Source: Litorivivens lipolytica
Lineage (GTDB): Bacteria > Pseudomonadota > Gammaproteobacteria > Pseudomonadales > Spongiibacteraceae
Assembly (NCBI RefSeq): GCF_014191715.1
Contig: NZ_JACHWY010000001.1
Span: forward strand, 1,364,001 to 1,428,000
Length of the DNA stretch: 64,000 bases
Direction of reading: 5' to 3'
Shown: positions 25,561 to 34,815 of the stretch, piece after piece
Layout: every line of letters starts with the position of its first letter
Position numbering within the stretch: the stretch's first letter is position 1
The notes under the pieces: model-generated
Seen by the model: only the letters and a program-made list of their open reading frames with translations
Told to the model about the DNA's origin: nothing
Databases searched by the model: none
Position numbers and translations under genes: made by a program

Positions 25561-25589
25561 TTGACGCTCACCCCTGCGGCGGGCATACT
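25561..25589 (+). promoter_or_regulatory. Promoter for the LLM oxidoreductase gene
   Basis: TTGACG (25561-25566) and CATACT (25584-25589) are separated by 17 nt. The predicted transcript start is about 40 nt before the ATG at 25635. Confidence 0.55.
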
Positions 25590-25634
25590 AAAACCATTGC
25601 ACAAGAAATGTTTTAACCATAACAGGATACGCCC

Positions 25635-26498
25635 ATGAATCTCGGTTTCAGCTCTATGAACACGGCCCATGACCCGGACCCGATTACCCTCGCCAAATTG
25701 CTGGAAGAACTGGGCTACGACTCGCTTTGGTACGGCGAACACAGTCACATCCCCTGCTCCCGCAAAACCCCCTATCCGGCGGGCGGTGACATGCCGGCTC
25801 CATATCGCCAGATGATGGACCCCTATGTCTCTTTGATGGCCGCCGCCTCGGTCACCAAAAAGCTTAAAGTCGGCACCGGCATTGCCCTGCTTATGGAACG
25901 GGATGTGTTCTCCCAAGCCAAGACCATCGCCACACTGGATCACCTGTCTAATGGCCGTGTCATTATCGGCACTGGCGTGGGTTGGAATGAAGAAGAGTTC
26001 GTCAACGTAAACCCACACCCGTGGAACAAGCGCTATACCGTCATGCGCGAGACCGTCGAGGCAATGCGCGCACTCTGGCAACAGGATGAAGCCAGCTATC
26101 AGGGTGAGTATGTGAAGTTTGATCCGGTATGGAGTGCGCCCAAGCCCGTTCAGGCAGGTGGCCCGAAAATCATCTTTGGCGCGATGGGACCACTCGGCGT
26201 AAAGCACGCAGCTAAATGGGCCGACGGCTGGTTCCCGGTCGATGTCGCCCTGCCGAACATTGAAACGGCAGTGAGCGAATTCAAACAGATGGTTGAGGAC
26301 AATGGCCGCGACCCCAACAGCGTAGAAATTACTCTGCAGGTTATGGACTCACCCACCCCCGACAAGCTCAAACGCTTCCGTGACTTGGGTTTTGATCGCT
26401 GCAATATCGGTGTTTCGATGGACATGTGGGACAAGCCCGAGCAGTTTATCCCGATGATTGAAAGCTTTGCGGATGTGATTCCTGAGCTAAAGAGCTAA
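25635..26498 (+). CDS. LLM-class flavin-dependent oxidoreductase
   Basis: A 287-residue luciferase-like monooxygenase-fold protein. It has DSLWYGEHSHIP (active-site His region), LKVGTGIALLMERDVFSQAKTIATLDHLS and GRVIIGTGVGWNEEEF, hallmarks of the F420-type LLM subgroup. Many members from bacteria without F420 use FMN instead; the cofactor and substrate cannot be told here. An AGGA lies before the ATG. The gene is followed by the DTW gene 40-46 nt later on the same strand, but no functional link is evident. Confidence 0.88.
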   Translation: MNLGFSSMNTAHDPDPITLAKLLEELGYDSLWYGEHSHIPCSRKTPYPAGGDMPAPYRQMMDPYVSLMAAASVTKKLKVGTGIALLMERDVFSQAKTIATLDHLSNGRVIIGTGVGWNEEEFVNVNPHPWNKRYTVMRETVEAMRALWQQDEASYQGEYVKFDPVWSAPKPVQAGGPKIIFGAMGPLGVKHAAKWADGWFPVDVALPNIETAVSEFKQMVEDNGRDPNSVEITLQVMDSPTPDKLKRFRDLGFDRCNIGVSMDMWDKPEQFIPMIESFADVIPELKS

Positions 26499-26544
26499 GC
26501 AAAGTGGTCAGGATAGCGTCATTCTCGTTCTGTAATTCTTGTCG

Positions 26545-27153
26545 GTGAAATATTTAAAACGCCCCTTTTGTCCTAACTGCGAACGTCCCCGGCGCACCTG
26601 TCTGTGTTCAGTCATGGTTCGCCTGGACAGCCGTTATCGGATTGTAATACTGCAAGATCCCATTGAAGCTCGGCACGCACTATCAACCGCACCCCTACTG
26701 GAAAAATCGCTGCGCAATGCGCAACGGAACATTGATGAAACGTTCGACCCGCAAGTGGTGATCGGCCCTGACTGGCAGGATTGCGCGGTACTAGTTTATC
26801 CGGGAGAGAACCCGATAAGCGCGGAGCACATTCGGGAGCAGCCTCAACGCAACACCCTGATTTTTCTCGATGGCACCTGGCGCAAGACCGGTCGGCTGCT
26901 ACGCTTGAATGCCTGGCTACAGTTGCTACCGCGAATGGCTCTGGATGCTAAATCACAGCGTAGCAATTACCGTATTCGCCGATCGCCCAGAGCCGACGGA
27001 CTGGCGACGATTGAAGCGGCGGTACAATGCCTGAACGCGCTTGAGTCAGAGCGAGACTTTTCTCCCATGCTCCGCGCTTTTGACACTATGATTGATTTTC
27101 AAATTACTGCAATGGGTAAAAAGACCTATCTTCGCAATCATAAAAACGACTAA
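26545..27153 (+). CDS. tapT: DTW-domain tRNA aminocarboxypropyltransferase (TapT-like)
   Basis: A protein of 202 residues that resembles TapT/YfiP, which adds an aminocarboxypropyl group from S-adenosylmethionine to tRNA uridine (acp3U47). The N-terminal zinc knuckle is FCPNCERPRRTCLC. The DTW signature appears as FLDGTWRKTGRL, with VLVYPGEN upstream. Start choice is uncertain: GTG at 26545 or TTG at 26539, neither with a strong Shine-Dalgarno, and no ATG upstream gives a better fit. Length suits the family (about 200-230). Confidence 0.85.
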   Translation: MKYLKRPFCPNCERPRRTCLCSVMVRLDSRYRIVILQDPIEARHALSTAPLLEKSLRNAQRNIDETFDPQVVIGPDWQDCAVLVYPGENPISAEHIREQPQRNTLIFLDGTWRKTGRLLRLNAWLQLLPRMALDAKSQRSNYRIRRSPRADGLATIEAAVQCLNALESERDFSPMLRAFDTMIDFQITAMGKKTYLRNHKND

Positions 27154-27176
27154 AAGCTAACAGGCTGTATTGAATT

Positions 27177-27200
27177 AAAAAGACCCTCCGAAGAGGGTCT
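27177..27200 (-). terminator. Terminator of the choice-of-anchor I gene
   Basis: AGACCCTC and GAGGGTCT (27181-27188 / 27193-27200) form a perfect 8-bp stem with a 4-nt loop. On the minus strand it is followed by TTTT (complement of 27177-27180). Confidence 0.85.
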
Positions 27201-27253
27201 ATGGGTAAACCAGTACCTATCTGTATGTCAGGCTATCAGACTTTACCAGCCGT

Positions 27254-29029
27254 CTATTGAACACTGATTTCAAAAAATGCAGTGGTTCCCGAGACTTCAT
27301 TGCCCACGATGAGAAGCGGCTTGCTGGTCGGACTATCGGTTGCGCTGACAAAACGAATGGATTCCGGCCCAAGATCACCCACCAGCGCAAAATCAGCTTC
27401 CACGTCGGCAATGCTGAAATCGCGCGGATTAATATACTGTACAAAAGCCGGCGCTTGCGGATTACTGATGTCATACACCATGATGCCTCCAACGCGCTCG
27501 AGGCCGATAAAGGCGTATGTCGCTCCATTGATCGTGCCGATCTCAATGGCCTCTGGCTCTGGCCCCTTGTCATCTGAACGATCGTCGCCTTCGTTATCAT
27601 CATTGCTGGCATTGAAGCCATTCAAGCCGTAACGATTGGCGGTAATGACCTCAAAGGTATTCCCCGAATCAAAAACCGGCTCCATGGTCTCAGCGTTCCA
27701 GATAGTGAAAGATCGGCCACCAAAAGCGTAAAGCGCGTTGTAGCTGCAATCGGCGCCCGGCTGACCGGTGGTGGCAAGGGAGGCACAGGAGCCCGTTGTG
27801 CCCAGATCAGTAATCACTTTCAGGCGCCCCAACTGCGCGTCATCCTGAAAATTGGCAGGAACACGAGCGAGAAAATCGGCTGAAAAACTGGCGTTATCGG
27901 TGATGTCTTTAATGCGGATTTCATCCAGATAGTGAAAGCAATCCCCGCCGTCGAAATCAAATCCGCCTTGCACCGTGCAGTCTGCGGCATCAGTAGCGCT
28001 GGTCAGGTATTCACGACCATCGCCTTCGTTGGCGGTCACCAGATAGTTTGTGCCATTCACCGTGTAGATATCAGCGCCGTCGGGCATGTAAACCCCAAAC
28101 ACCGGCCAGTTACGAATATTGACCACGTCATCACGGTTGCTGGCGTCCAGCTCATTGCCGGGGATGGAGTAGTCCTTGTAACCCAGCCCCACAATGCGCG
28201 ATACGGTGTTATTGGTCAGGTTAATTTCGACCACCGCGTTGTTTTCCTGCAGGAAAGCAAAGGCTGTCTTGCTATCTGCAGACACCGCAATGTATTCAGG
28301 CTCCAAATCAGCAGCCTGACTGGCCGCTTTGGCTGACACCCGAACCGGGCCGGTCAGTGTGCCATCAAGGCTGAGCTGAGTGACATTGCTTGCACTCAAG
28401 CCGGCAATGCCATTGGACACGTCAACGAGGGTGATGGAGCCTTCGGGGTCAACGGAGTAATCCCCATTCGGCTCGCCTTCGTTGGCCGCCAGTACCTTGT
28501 TGCCATCGGGTGAAAACACCACCATATCGGGCAACGCGCCGGCTTCAACCGCCGACACGAATGTGCCATCCGTATTATAAAAGGCGATATAGCCATTATT
28601 CTGCTTTGGGTTGGCCTCAATGGCGACAGCCAAGCGGTTGCCGTTAACCGATACACTGTTCGCGGCGCCGAGATCCGACGCACTCAAACCGGCCACCGCA
28701 CCGGCCACATCGGCAGCGACATTCAGTGAGCTGATCAGTGTCGGATTGGCGGGCAGTGTGGCATTCAGCACATCGACCGCACCCGACTGCGCGTTGACGA
28801 CAAAGACTCGATCAGTCAACGGGTCGAAATCGACAATCTCGGCAGCTGATTCATCAAATTGGCCGGTTTCATAGCGACCAAGAAAAGAGAGATTAATGCG
28901 CTCGGCGGATGCGTCCTGTCCCGCCGCTCCTGCGGCGCCTGTGTCGCCATCGTCCCCATCACAGGCGGTGAGCACAACGGTCATTGCCAGAAGGGCCGTA
29001 CGTAAAAAGTTGGATTTTGTTATCGTCAT
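27254..29029 (-). CDS. Choice-of-anchor I family lipoprotein
   Basis: A 591-residue predicted surface lipoprotein. The signal ends VVLTAC with the lipobox Cys at about residue 23, then comes a short collagen-like run (GDDGDTGAAGAAGQD). The rest is a beta-propeller-like domain with repeated strand motifs (VFSPDGNKVLAANEGEPNGDY, then EPEYIAVSADSKTAFAFLQENNAVVEI). It ends with EPEAIEIGTINGATYAFIGLERVGGIMVYDI and LLIVGNEVSGTTAFFEI. This matches the choice-of-anchor I family, found in extracellular phosphatase/nuclease-like proteins, whose exact role is not settled. It is monocistronic with a clear terminator. A possible Pho-box-like repeat lies upstream. Confidence 0.82.
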   Translation of the reverse strand: MTITKSNFLRTALLAMTVVLTACDGDDGDTGAAGAAGQDASAERINLSFLGRYETGQFDESAAEIVDFDPLTDRVFVVNAQSGAVDVLNATLPANPTLISSLNVAADVAGAVAGLSASDLGAANSVSVNGNRLAVAIEANPKQNNGYIAFYNTDGTFVSAVEAGALPDMVVFSPDGNKVLAANEGEPNGDYSVDPEGSITLVDVSNGIAGLSASNVTQLSLDGTLTGPVRVSAKAASQAADLEPEYIAVSADSKTAFAFLQENNAVVEINLTNNTVSRIVGLGYKDYSIPGNELDASNRDDVVNIRNWPVFGVYMPDGADIYTVNGTNYLVTANEGDGREYLTSATDAADCTVQGGFDFDGGDCFHYLDEIRIKDITDNASFSADFLARVPANFQDDAQLGRLKVITDLGTTGSCASLATTGQPGADCSYNALYAFGGRSFTIWNAETMEPVFDSGNTFEVITANRYGLNGFNASNDDNEGDDRSDDKGPEPEAIEIGTINGATYAFIGLERVGGIMVYDISNPQAPAFVQYINPRDFSIADVEADFALVGDLGPESIRFVSATDSPTSKPLLIVGNEVSGTTAFFEISVQ

Positions 29030-29077
29030 GTTTCTGTTGTCCTCGCATAGTGCGTAAAACTGGAAACATGAACGGTA

Positions 29078-29092
29078 TGACCAAACTGTGAC
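29078..29092 (-). promoter_or_regulatory. Possible Pho-box-like direct repeat
   Basis: On the minus strand GTCA occurs twice 11 bp apart (complement of 29089-29092 and 29078-29081), in the context ACGTCAC-AGTT-TGGTCAT. The PhoB consensus is CTGTCAT repeated every 11 bp; the two halves match it at only 4/7 and 5/7. Confidence 0.2.
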
Positions 29093-29144
29093 GTTTCGTT
29101 GTCACTCGGACTACAGTTGGATGAAGATTCGAATCAGCCTCGAC

Positions 29145-29780
29145 CTAGTCGGGGAAACACACTCCCGTGCCACCCAGCCCACAATAGCCCCCCGGATTCT
29201 TATCCAGATACTGCTGGTGGTAGTCCTCTGCAAAATAGAATTCCGGCGCGGGAATCACCTCCGTCGTTATTTCCGGCAAGCCCTTCTCTTTAAGCGCGGC
29301 CTGATACGCCGCTTTGGAAGCCTCGGCCTGTGCCTGCTGCTCCGCTGAATAGGTGTATATACCAGACCGGTACTGCGTACCCACATCATTACCCTGCCGC
29401 ATACCCTGCGTCGGGTTGTGACTCTCCCAAAAGGTGCGCAGCAATTGCTCGTAGCTGATCACGGCTGGATCAAACACCACCAACACCACTTCGTTGTGGC
29501 CGGTCATGCCGGTGCACACTTCCTGATAGGTGGGGTTGGGGGTCAGGCCTGCGGCATAGCCCACCGCCGTGGTGTAGACGCCCTCCAATTGCCAGAACTT
29601 GCGCTCGGCGCCCCAAAAGCAGCCCAGCCCGAACATGGCAGTTTCCAGATGATCCGGATAAGGCCCTTTCAGGGGAGCGTCGAGTACGGTATGCCGGGCC
29701 GCGACCGGCATGGCTTCGCTACGACCGGGCAGTGCCCGCTCAGGGGAAGGTAAGTCGGTGGATTTGCCAAACAGGCCCAT
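29145..29780 (-). CDS. msrA: Peptide-methionine (S)-S-oxide reductase MsrA
   Basis: A 211-residue MsrA that repairs methionine-S-sulfoxide in proteins, using thioredoxin. The catalytic motif is [11 protein letters not shown], followed by [23 protein letters not shown] and the substrate-contact Glu/Asp/Tyr positions. The C-terminal [14 protein letters not shown] carries the resolving Cys residues, as in E. coli-type MsrA. Length and the ~45-residue N-terminal extension match E. coli MsrA (212 residues). It follows the O-methyltransferase gene by 28 nt and is probably cotranscribed. Confidence 0.97.
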   Translation of the reverse strand: MGLFGKSTDLPSPERALPGRSEAMPVAARHTVLDAPLKGPYPDHLETAMFGLGCFWGAERKFWQLEGVYTTAVGYAAGLTPNPTYQEVCTGMTGHNEVVLVVFDPAVISYEQLLRTFWESHNPTQGMRQGNDVGTQYRSGIYTYSAEQQAQAEASKAAYQAALKEKGLPEITTEVIPAPEFYFAEDYHQQYLDKNPGGYCGLGGTGVCFPD

Positions 29781-29808
29781 GATGTTCTCCTTATATACAT
29801 AAGTGGCA

Positions 29809-30468
29809 CTAGAGCTTGCGCGCCAGCAGCAGGCCGTCGCCGATTGGCACCAGACTGCACTCTACCCGATCGTCCTCGCCCACGAGGGTGTTCACCGCCT
29901 GAATGGCTCGGGTTTCCTCGTCGTCGGTATCTTCCGCAACTCGACCATCCCACAGGGCATTATCGATGGCGATCAGACCACCCGGGCGCAGCAAAATCAG
30001 GCACTGCTCATAATAGAGGGCATAGTTTTCCTTGTCGGCGTCGATAAAGGCAAAGTCGTAGTAGTCGCGCTCGCCGGACGTGATCATCGCCCCCAGCGTC
30101 TCGCTGGCCGGTGCCAGCCGCAGATCAACTTTGTAATCGACCCCGGCCTTTTCCCAATAGCGGCGGGCAACCGCCGTGTACTCCTCGCTGATATCACAGG
30201 CCGTTATTCGACCTGCCGCCGGCAGGGCCAAGGCGGTTGCCAGGGTACTGTAGCCGGTGAAGACACCGACCTCGATACACTGGGTAGCGCCCAGCATATT
30301 GACCAGCAACTGCATAAACTGGGCCTGCTCCGGGGCGATCTGCATTCTCGCCATGGGCATGGCCATGGTTTCTTCCCGAAGCTCGGTCAGGAGGGGGTGC
30401 TCACGCACGGTGGTTTTAAGGAGGTAGTGGTGTTCGGCCTCGCTGAGACCGTAACTTTTGTTCGACAT
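29809..30468 (-). CDS. Class I SAM-dependent O-methyltransferase
   Basis: A 219-residue methyltransferase of the catechol/caffeoyl-CoA O-methyltransferase type. [19 protein letters not shown] is the SAM-binding strand-loop, TACDISEEY the acidic end of the second strand, and [19 protein letters not shown] the metal-binding Asp region. [18 protein letters not shown] follows. These enzymes methylate catechol-like hydroxyls with a divalent metal. I place the start at ATG 30468 ([16 protein letters not shown]); an in-frame upstream start at 30510 adds 14 residues and is less supported. It diverges from speD. Confidence 0.9.
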   Translation of the reverse strand: MSNKSYGLSEAEHHYLLKTTVREHPLLTELREETMAMPMARMQIAPEQAQFMQLLVNMLGATQCIEVGVFTGYSTLATALALPAAGRITACDISEEYTAVARRYWEKAGVDYKVDLRLAPASETLGAMITSGERDYYDFAFIDADKENYALYYEQCLILLRPGGLIAIDNALWDGRVAEDTDDEETRAIQAVNTLVGEDDRVECSLVPIGDGLLLARKL

Positions 30469-30579
30469 TGCGCTGAACTCCAAACTGCTTACTAAATCCC
30501 GGAAAATCAATCAAATTTCATGCCGAAAGGCCGGCCTGACGACCGGATTATCACACTACCAAAAAACTTTGTTTTATTG

Positions 30580-30607
30580 TTGCTATTTCTGAGGAAACCG
30601 GTATAAA
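30580..30607 (+). promoter_or_regulatory. Promoter of speD-speE
   Basis: TTGCTA (30580-30585) and TATAAA (30602-30607) are 16 nt apart. The likely transcript start is about 30614, giving a short leader before speD. Confidence 0.5.
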
Positions 30608-30646
30608 TGGCGCCCTCTTTCCACCTCACTGGGGGATTTATGCTAA

Positions 30647-31102
30647 ATGAAGAAATTGGAACTCATGCCGAGCCTGGAAGCTGGCTCATCCGCGGTTGAT
30701 GTCTACACCTCCTCCGATGAAAATCAAGATCATTTCATCGTTCGTGACGGTATAGCATACGCCGGCACACATCTGATCATCGACCTGTGGGGTGCGTCCC
30801 ATCTCGATGACATACCCAGAATGGAAAAAGCCTTTCTTGAAGCCGTAAAGGTTTGTGGCGCGACACTGCTGCATATTCATATGCACCATTTCACGCCGAA
30901 CGGTGGAATTTCTGGCGTGGCGGTGCTGGCCGAGTCGCATATCAGTGTGCACACCTGGCCGGAGCGCGACTACGCCGCGTTTGACGTATTCATGTGTGGC
31001 GATGCCCGTCCCGAACTGGCGATCCCTGTACTGCAGCGTGCCTTCCATCCGAAGCGCGTCGAAGTCAGCGAGAACCTGCGCGGGAGGATGGAAGATGTCT
31101 GA
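30647..31102 (+). CDS. speD: S-adenosylmethionine decarboxylase proenzyme (SpeD)
   Basis: A 151-residue pyruvoyl enzyme that supplies the aminopropyl donor for spermidine synthesis. [13 protein letters not shown] contains the self-cleavage Ser97 that becomes the pyruvoyl group, with His102 nearby. [12 protein letters not shown] carries the catalytic Cys. This is the short class 1B form, but with about 30 extra N-terminal residues compared with the ~120-130-residue archetype. A GGGGGA stretch lies 10 nt before the ATG; an in-frame ATG 6 codons on is an alternative. Its last codons overlap the speE start by 8 nt, so translation is coupled. Confidence 0.95.
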   Translation: MKKLELMPSLEAGSSAVDVYTSSDENQDHFIVRDGIAYAGTHLIIDLWGASHLDDIPRMEKAFLEAVKVCGATLLHIHMHHFTPNGGISGVAVLAESHISVHTWPERDYAAFDVFMCGDARPELAIPVLQRAFHPKRVEVSENLRGRMEDV

Positions 31103-31955
31103 ACAGCAGCTGCAGTTTCAGGAGAAACTGCACGATGGCTGGGCACAGACCTTTGGCATCAAAAACGTCCTCTTTGAAAGCAAGACCGATCACCAGCATC
31201 TCATCATCTTTGAGTCGGTGAGCTTTGGCCGCGTTATGGCGCTGGATGGCATCATCCAGACCACCGAGCGCGACGAGTTCATCTACCACGAGATGCTGGC
31301 GCACGTTCCTCTCTTCGCCCACGGTGAAGCGAAAGACGTGCTGATTATCGGCGGCGGTGACGGTGGCCTGCTGCGTGAAGTACTCAAGCACCAGAACGTC
31401 GCCCACTGCACTCAGGTCGAGATTGATCAAGCGGTTATTGATATGTGTGTGGAGTACCTGCCGAACCATTCGGCCGGTGCTTACGACAATCCGCGCGCCA
31501 ATATCGTGATTGATGACGGCATCAATTACGTGCAGAACTGCGACCGGCAGTTCGACGTGATTCTGTCAGACAGTACCGATCCCATTGGCCCCGGCGAAGT
31601 CCTGTTTACCAGCCCCTTTTATGAAGGCATCAAACGCTGTCTAAAACCGGGCGGTATTTTTGCTGCCCAGAACGGGGTGAGCTTTATGCAGCAGGATGAG
31701 GTCAAAACCACCAAGCAGCGGCTGTCGCCCTATCTGGCAGACACCCACTTCTTTACCGCTGCAGTTCCCACTTATGTAGGGGGGATCATGACCTTTGCCT
31801 GGGGAAGTGATAATACGGCGGCGCGCAATGTGCCACTGGAAACGCTGGCCGCACGCTATGCCGAGAGTGGCATCAAAACGCGGTTTTACAACCCGGCCGT
31901 TCACGCAGGCTGTTTTGCGCTGCCGCAGTATGTGGTTGATGCGATAGAAGGCTAA
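31095..31955 (+). CDS. speE: Spermidine synthase SpeE
   Basis: A 286-residue polyamine aminopropyltransferase making spermidine from putrescine and decarboxylated SAM. The N-terminal beta-domain has [35 protein letters not shown] is the cofactor loop, [12 protein letters not shown] the ribose-binding strand, and [18 protein letters not shown] the catalytic Asp loop with its polyamine-binding residues. [13 protein letters not shown] follows. Length is the E. coli SpeE size. The start at 31095 has GGGAGGA 8 nt upstream and lies inside the end of speD; a longer open frame upstream runs out of frame through speD and is not coding. Confidence 0.97.
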   Translation: MSEQQLQFQEKLHDGWAQTFGIKNVLFESKTDHQHLIIFESVSFGRVMALDGIIQTTERDEFIYHEMLAHVPLFAHGEAKDVLIIGGGDGGLLREVLKHQNVAHCTQVEIDQAVIDMCVEYLPNHSAGAYDNPRANIVIDDGINYVQNCDRQFDVILSDSTDPIGPGEVLFTSPFYEGIKRCLKPGGIFAAQNGVSFMQQDEVKTTKQRLSPYLADTHFFTAAVPTYVGGIMTFAWGSDNTAARNVPLETLAARYAESGIKTRFYNPAVHAGCFALPQYVVDAIEG

Positions 31956-31961
31956 AAGCTT

Positions 31962-32054
31962 CCCCTCACCCCTGCCCTCTCCCGCTGGGAGAGGGAGCAC
32001 ACTGAAGCCTATCGAAAGGTTCCCTCTCCCACTGGGAGAGGGTCAGGGTGAGGG
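31962..32054. repeat. Nested inverted repeat of the CCCTCTCCC/GGGAGAGGG type
   Basis: Two palindromes, CCCTCTCCCgctGGGAGAGGG (31975-31995) and CCCTCTCCCactGGGAGAGGG (32022-32042), are themselves flanked by outer inverted arms (CCCTCACCC at 31963-31971 and GGGTGAGGG at 32046-32054). The sequence is of the widespread REP/BIME-like kind. It lies between the convergent speE and MBL genes and probably forms the transcript end of both. Confidence 0.8.
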
Positions 32055-32060
32055 CAATCT

Positions 32061-32900
32061 CTACAAGAATGACCAGCAATCTCCATTTTTACTGACCCTC
32101 CCATCTTTTTCCAACTTCAGCAAATGAGCCAGCAAAGACAGTTGCGCCACTGGATGTAACGACGGATCAACATCGTCATAGACCGGCACCACCAGCTCTT
32201 CTACCGTTACCGCTTCAAAGCCCGCGAGCTTTTCCACGACTTTGGCTTCGCGCTTCAAGCGGTGCTTGATCAGATAATCCAGTTCTTTTTCAGGCTCATC
32301 AATCAAGCCGCCGTGCCCCGGGGCGATATGCTTCAGCGGGTACTGCAGCATGCGTTCAAGCGAATCGATGTAATCCTTCATATCTCCCGCGGGAGGAATG
32401 ATTACAACCGTTGACCCCTGCATCACATGATCGCCGGTAAACAACAGACCGCTCTGCTCATGCAAATAACAGAAGTGATTACCCACATGGCCCGGCGAAT
32501 AGATAGCGCGCAGTTGCATGCCATCGACATCAATCAGCTCGTCGTGAACTGGTTCTCGGTCCGGCGCAAAGCTTTCATCCTGAAAACCATCCTGCGCGAT
32601 GGCCGCGCCGATAATCGTGGCGCCGGTTTCTGCTTTCAGCAATGCCGCACAGGGCGAATGATCCGGATGAGTGTGCGTGGTGACAATCTGCACCAACTCG
32701 CCACCACCGTCTTTGACGGCTTTAAGAATGGCTTCAGCGTGCACAGCCTCAGCCGGACCGGGGTCGAGTACAGTGACCCGTTTGGTTCCCAGCAGGTAGC
32801 TGTTGGTGCCCGGTCCGGTCATCACACCGGGATTGGGGGCCACCACCCGGCGAACACCGGGCGCCAGCTCAACGGCCTTGCCGTGGGTAAAGTCACTCAT
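32061..32900 (-). CDS. MBL-fold hydrolase (LACTB2-like)
   Basis: A 279-residue metallo-beta-lactamase-fold hydrolase. The metal motif is [12 protein letters not shown] (HxHxDH), with [24 protein letters not shown] and [13 protein letters not shown] supplying the remaining ligands. The N terminus, [20 protein letters not shown], matches LACTB2-like enzymes. A winged-helix-like tail (residues ~210-279) is typical of that group. Human LACTB2 is an endoribonuclease, but bacterial members have unassigned substrates. Its start overlaps the fabV stop by 4 nt (ATGA), so it is in the fabV transcript. Confidence 0.88.
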   Translation of the reverse strand: MSDFTHGKAVELAPGVRRVVAPNPGVMTGPGTNSYLLGTKRVTVLDPGPAEAVHAEAILKAVKDGGGELVQIVTTHTHPDHSPCAALLKAETGATIIGAAIAQDGFQDESFAPDREPVHDELIDVDGMQLRAIYSPGHVGNHFCYLHEQSGLLFTGDHVMQGSTVVIIPPAGDMKDYIDSLERMLQYPLKHIAPGHGGLIDEPEKELDYLIKHRLKREAKVVEKLAGFEAVTVEELVVPVYDDVDPSLHPVAQLSLLAHLLKLEKDGRVSKNGDCWSFL

Positions 32901-34090
32901 TCGACGAGGTTATCGATCGGCACATTGGGGTTCACGTCGGCGTCGTAGTCCACACCATCGATTTCAAAACCGAACAGGCGCATGAACTCGTGTTTGTAGC
33001 CCGCGAAATCTGTCAGTTCACGCAGGTTGTCGCTGGTGACCTTCGCCCACTGCTCCGCCACCGCATCCTGAATTTCAGGGCGCAGCTCCAGGTGATCCTG
33101 ACGCAAGCGGCCTTCCGCATCCAGACGTGGAGAGGCATTGTAGAGGTTGTCGCGGAACAGGCCGTCGATCTGCTCAATACAACCTTCGTGGGAACCATCG
33201 GCTTTCATCTGCTTGAACAAGAGCGCCAGATACAAAGGCATGATGGGGATTGCCGAACTGGCTTGAGTGACCACGGCTTTCAGCACGGAAACGCGCGCGT
33301 CACCGCCTTTGGCCGCCAGCTTTTTGCGGATATCAATCACGCGGCGATCGAGATCCTGCTTGGCCTGACCAATGGTGCCATGCCAGTAGATGTCCCAGGT
33401 GATTTTTTCGCCGAGGTAGGTATAGGCGGTGGTTTTTGCGCCTTCGGCCAGCACACCGGCTTCATCCAATGCATCGATCCACATCTGCCAGTCTTCACCA
33501 CCCATAACGGCGACAGTATTATCGATCTCTTCCTGATTGGCCGCCTCGAGTGAGACTTCTTCCACCAATTCTTTGTCGGTATTCACGCCGCGCTGGGTCA
33601 CCGCCTTGCCAATAGGCTTGAGCGTGGACCAGTGCACTTCACCGGTTTTCGGGTGCTCACGGCGCGGTGCGGCAAGCGAGTAAACCACCAGATCCACCTG
33701 ACCGAGGTCGGCCTTAATCTGAGCAATGGTTTTTTCTTTCAGGGCATCGGAGAAGGCATCACCATTGATGCTCTTGGCGTAGAGCCCTTCGGCTTCAGCA
33801 AACTTGTGAAAGGCGGCAGAGTTATACCAGCCCGCAGTGCCCGGCTTTTTGTCCGAGCCTTCTTTCTCGAAGAAAATACCCAGCGTGGACGCGCCGCAGC
33901 CGAAGGCGGCCGTGATGCGCGATGCCAGACCGTAGCCGGTAGATGCACCGATCACCAGTACTCGCTTGGGGCCGTTTTCAATAGGGCCCTGAGCTTTAAC
34001 GTAGTCGATCTGCTCTTTGACGTTCGCCTCACAGCCAACGGGGTGGCTGGTGACACACATAAAACCGCGGACGCGGGGTTTGATGACCAT
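32897..34090 (-). CDS. fabV: Enoyl-[acyl-carrier-protein] reductase FabV
   Basis: A 397-residue NADH-dependent enoyl-ACP reductase, the large FabV type that performs the last reduction of fatty acid elongation and is naturally insensitive to triclosan. The N terminus is [35 protein letters not shown] is the NADH loop, and [18 protein letters not shown] and [10 protein letters not shown]-like segments follow. The catalytic Tyr-x8-Lys arrangement lies in [19 protein letters not shown] and the downstream Lys. Length is exactly that of the family (~400). It heads a two-gene transcript with the MBL gene and diverges from miaE. Confidence 0.97.
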   Translation of the reverse strand: MVIKPRVRGFMCVTSHPVGCEANVKEQIDYVKAQGPIENGPKRVLVIGASTGYGLASRITAAFGCGASTLGIFFEKEGSDKKPGTAGWYNSAAFHKFAEAEGLYAKSINGDAFSDALKEKTIAQIKADLGQVDLVVYSLAAPRREHPKTGEVHWSTLKPIGKAVTQRGVNTDKELVEEVSLEAANQEEIDNTVAVMGGEDWQMWIDALDEAGVLAEGAKTTAYTYLGEKITWDIYWHGTIGQAKQDLDRRVIDIRKKLAAKGGDARVSVLKAVVTQASSAIPIMPLYLALLFKQMKADGSHEGCIEQIDGLFRDNLYNASPRLDAEGRLRQDHLELRPEIQDAVAEQWAKVTSDNLRELTDFAGYKHEFMRLFGFEIDGVDYDADVNPNVPIDNLVE

Positions 34091-34177
34091 GCAGCTTATT
34101 CCTTTTACAATAGGCCTTTTAGACAGGCCCGCATTCTAGCAGCCTGAACCGGCCCGGACTAATGTTCGACGTCAACA

Positions 34178-34813
34178 TTGAAAGCCCCGGAAAACCTGGG
34201 GCTGACGCCCAAAATACCGACCGAGAATGACACTGCTGTTGTGATTACCCTGCGCTACCAGACGCCGTCCGAATGGACCGAGACTGTACTGGCTGATTTC
34301 GACCACTTTCTGCTGGATCATGCCGCCGCTGAGAAAAAGGCTGCAGGTATGGCTATCTCCATGGCGTCTCACTACCCAGACAAACCGGAACTGGTCGAAG
34401 CCATGGCCGAGCTCGCGGTTGAGGAAATGAGCCACTACCGCGAAGTGGTCAAGCTGATTCATTCCCGAGGCGGACTGACTGCGGCCGATGAGCGCGACCC
34501 CTACGTCAATCAATTGCGCAAACACCTGCGCAAAGGCAGCGAGGCCTATTTTCTAGACCGCTTGTTGCTGGGCGGGGTTATTGAAGCACGGGGGGCCGAG
34601 CGTTTTGGCCTGATTGCCGATGCCGCAGAAGATGGCCCCATCAAACGCTTTTATACCTCCATCAGCCGCTCGGAAGAACGCCATCGCACCCTGTTCACCG
34701 ATCTGGCACATCGTTATTTCCCGGCAGATACCGTGGTCCAAAGACTTGATGAATGGCTCAAGCTCGAAGCCGAGATTGCCGCCCGTCAGCCAATTCGCGC
34801 TGCCCTGCACTGA
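34178..34813 (+). CDS. miaE: tRNA-(ms2io6A37) hydroxylase MiaE
   Basis: A 211-residue diiron hydroxylase that converts ms2i6A37 in tRNA to its cis-ribozeatin form. The ferritin-like diiron ligands are recognisable: Glu in DHAAAEKKA, Glu-x2-His in EEMSHYREV, Glu in EARGAERFG and EERHRTLF. Length fits. The start is uncertain: TTG at 34178 has no clear Shine-Dalgarno, and a GTG lies at 34241 just before the conserved TPSEWTETVL. Its stop is 2 nt before the following glycosyltransferase gene, so they are cotranscribed. Confidence 0.93.
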   Translation: MKAPENLGLTPKIPTENDTAVVITLRYQTPSEWTETVLADFDHFLLDHAAAEKKAAGMAISMASHYPDKPELVEAMAELAVEEMSHYREVVKLIHSRGGLTAADERDPYVNQLRKHLRKGSEAYFLDRLLLGGVIEARGAERFGLIADAAEDGPIKRFYTSISRSEERHRTLFTDLAHRYFPADTVVQRLDEWLKLEAEIAARQPIRAALH

Positions 34814-34815
34814 AT

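Noticed and set aside
30855-31094. Long N-terminal extension of SpeE
   Set aside because: It overlaps speD in another frame; ATG 31095 has GGGAGGA and matches the family start.
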